DNA of 64,000 nt from Sediminibacterium sp. (GTDB lineage Bacteria > Bacteroidota > Bacteroidia > Chitinophagales > Chitinophagaceae): positions 41,156 through 105,155 of the forward strand of contig JAEUVE010000024.1 of NCBI GenBank assembly GCA_016786865.1. The letters run 5' to 3'. Made by a program: the position numbers and the translations under genes. A model generated the notes under the pieces. That model did no database searches. It saw only the letters and a list, made by a program, of their open reading frames with translations, and was not told where the DNA came from. Of this stretch, positions 63,235 through 64,000 are shown one piece after another. How positions within the stretch are numbered: position 1 is the first letter of the stretch; each line of letters opens with the position of its first letter.

Positions 63235-63858
63235 CTATACTTTATTCATCAATACTTTTGCTATCAGTTCCGATTTTGAGTTCACTCCCATCTTTACATA
63301 AATTCTTTTTATATGCCCGTTGACTGTATCGAATGAGATATTCAACATGTTCGATACTTCTTTATAACTCATACCCTTAACCAATTGCTCTAAAACTTCA
63401 GACTCTCTTGGTGTGAGTAATCCATGGTCTTCCACTTTTGGAGCGGCAGAACGGGTATTTAACTGCAGGATGAGTTTCTGTGCTGCTTCCGGAGATATGG
63501 CTGCCCCACCACATTTAATTACATCTATCTGCTGTTTGATTTCTCTTACTGCAAATGGTTTTAGCAAGAATCCATTTGCACCATTAGTAATAGCCTCCCA
63601 GATGGTATCCTGCGAATTATCGCTGGTAATGATTACAATTTTTGTGTCAGGATATGTATTTCTAATAAATGAGATGGCCTTTAAACCCGAAATACCAGGC
63701 AGCCCAAGATCAAGAAATAATAAAGCGGGGGTTTCCGGATTTTTTTCATAATGAGATAACCATTGTTCCACACAATTGCAGGAAAATAAAAGATAGAGGC
63801 TTTTATCCTGAGCAATGAATTGCTCAAGACTGGATCTGAATATCTGATTATCCTCAAT
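63235..63858 (-). CDS. NarL-type response regulator with degenerate 5' end
   Basis: From a GTG at 63771 the protein has 178 residues: rest of a REC domain (Asp in LLFLDLGLPGISG, IITSDNS, LLKPF) and a LuxR HTH (LTPRESEVLEQLVKGMSYKEVS ... FDTVNGHIKRIYVKMG). The same frame continues upstream to 63858 without a stop and spells the expected REC start IEDNQIFRSSLEQFIAQ, but contains no ATG, GTG or TTG. It is preceded by a TAA and then IFYGL-like residues that could be the lost first strand. So either translation uses ATT at 63858, or the gene lost its start by mutation, or there is a sequence error. With GTG the acidic pair is missing and phosphorylation would fail. Confidence 0.75.
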   Translation of the reverse strand: MEDNQIFRSSLEQFIAQDKSLYLLFSCNCVEQWLSHYEKNPETPALLFLDLGLPGISGLKAISFIRNTYPDTKIVIITSDNSQDTIWEAITNGANGFLLKPFAVREIKQQIDVIKCGGAAISPEAAQKLILQLNTRSAAPKVEDHGLLTPRESEVLEQLVKGMSYKEVSNMLNISFDTVNGHIKRIYVKMGVNSKSELIAKVLMNKV

Positions 63859-64000
63859 TTATAGCCCGTAAAAAATAAAGTTAATTCACTTACTTAGAAA
63901 AAAGTTAAATTTTAAAGCTATTTAGTAAGAAAGTTACTTACTATTAAAAAATTAAAATTAAAGAGGCTGAAATGAGAAGAACAAGACATGGCCATTAGTT
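63859..64000. other. AT-rich right end without recognisable gene
   Basis: 142 bp with high A+T and several TTACTTA/TAAGTAA copies. I see no RNA gene and no coding frame of interest; the promoter of the regulator at 63858 may be here. Confidence 0.5.

Overview
The window is chromosomal DNA from a Bacteroidota bacterium, most likely of the Chitinophagaceae or a close relative. The support is: a TonB-dependent receptor, a type IX secretion (T9SS) C-terminal sorting domain, Bacteroidota-type promoter -7 boxes (TAnnTTTG), few Shine-Dalgarno sites, adjacent or overlapping gene ends, and proteins such as the bifunctional nuclease, the pRiA4b ORF-3 family protein next to miaA, and REC domains of the GWEFL type. 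I see no rRNA, tRNA, CRISPR array, insertion sequence or prophage. No gene-free stretch exceeds 300 bases.

Layout. 1-2802: end of a D-aminoacylase, a DUF1611 (DgcN-type) protein and a dipeptide epimerase (DgcA-type), probably one operon for D-glutamate or murein-peptide salvage. 2825-6917, minus strand: a TonB receptor, a GYF_2 protein and a C-terminal processing protease. 6985-10629: MurNAc/GlcNAc kinase, MurQ, a conserved unknown protein and a secreted beta-lactamase-fold hydrolase. 10643-16622: orphan ABC ATPase, SulP transporter, class V aminotransferase, VF530 protein, DinB protein, WalJ-like MBL hydrolase and DoxX protein. 16626-24165, all minus strand: NamZ-like exo-muramidase, M28 peptidase, secreted adenosine deaminase, SRPBCC protein, Crp/Fnr regulator, urocanate hydratase and a TPR protein. 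24300-45826: housekeeping genes etfBA, cupin, bifunctional nuclease, ispE, gltBD, amt, plsC, priA, murB, miaA, cca, glycosyltransferase 9, dapD and a DMT transporter.

45841-54330 is a dense two-component signalling island. It holds two paralogous PAS-DHp-REC proteins with an H-box but no ATPase domain, a lone receiver, a NarL-type regulator, a small membrane protein, an NtrC-type sigma-54 activator and a complete hybrid kinase (PAS-PAS-HisKA-HATPase-REC-HPt). The island divides at a divergent promoter region containing a 23-bp perfect palindrome and two 12-bp direct repeats. Three GT4-type genes follow (54494-57566); their upstream region shares a 12-bp sequence and a dyad with the divergent region. 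I read this as one phosphorelay that may control a glycosylation or polysaccharide function. It is the most unusual locus here.

57556-63858 encodes a START-domain protein and a surface-protein operon: lipoprotein, T9SS-sorted protein, and a 1248-residue collagen-like protein with 256 uninterrupted Gly-X-Y triplets. Beyond it lies a NarL-type response regulator whose 5' end appears degenerate.

Several genes act in peptidoglycan turnover (NamZ, MurK-like kinase, MurQ, serine hydrolase, epimerase, DUF1611, MurB, DapD), but they sit in separate transcription units. All functions are read from sequence motifs and family knowledge; no searches were run.
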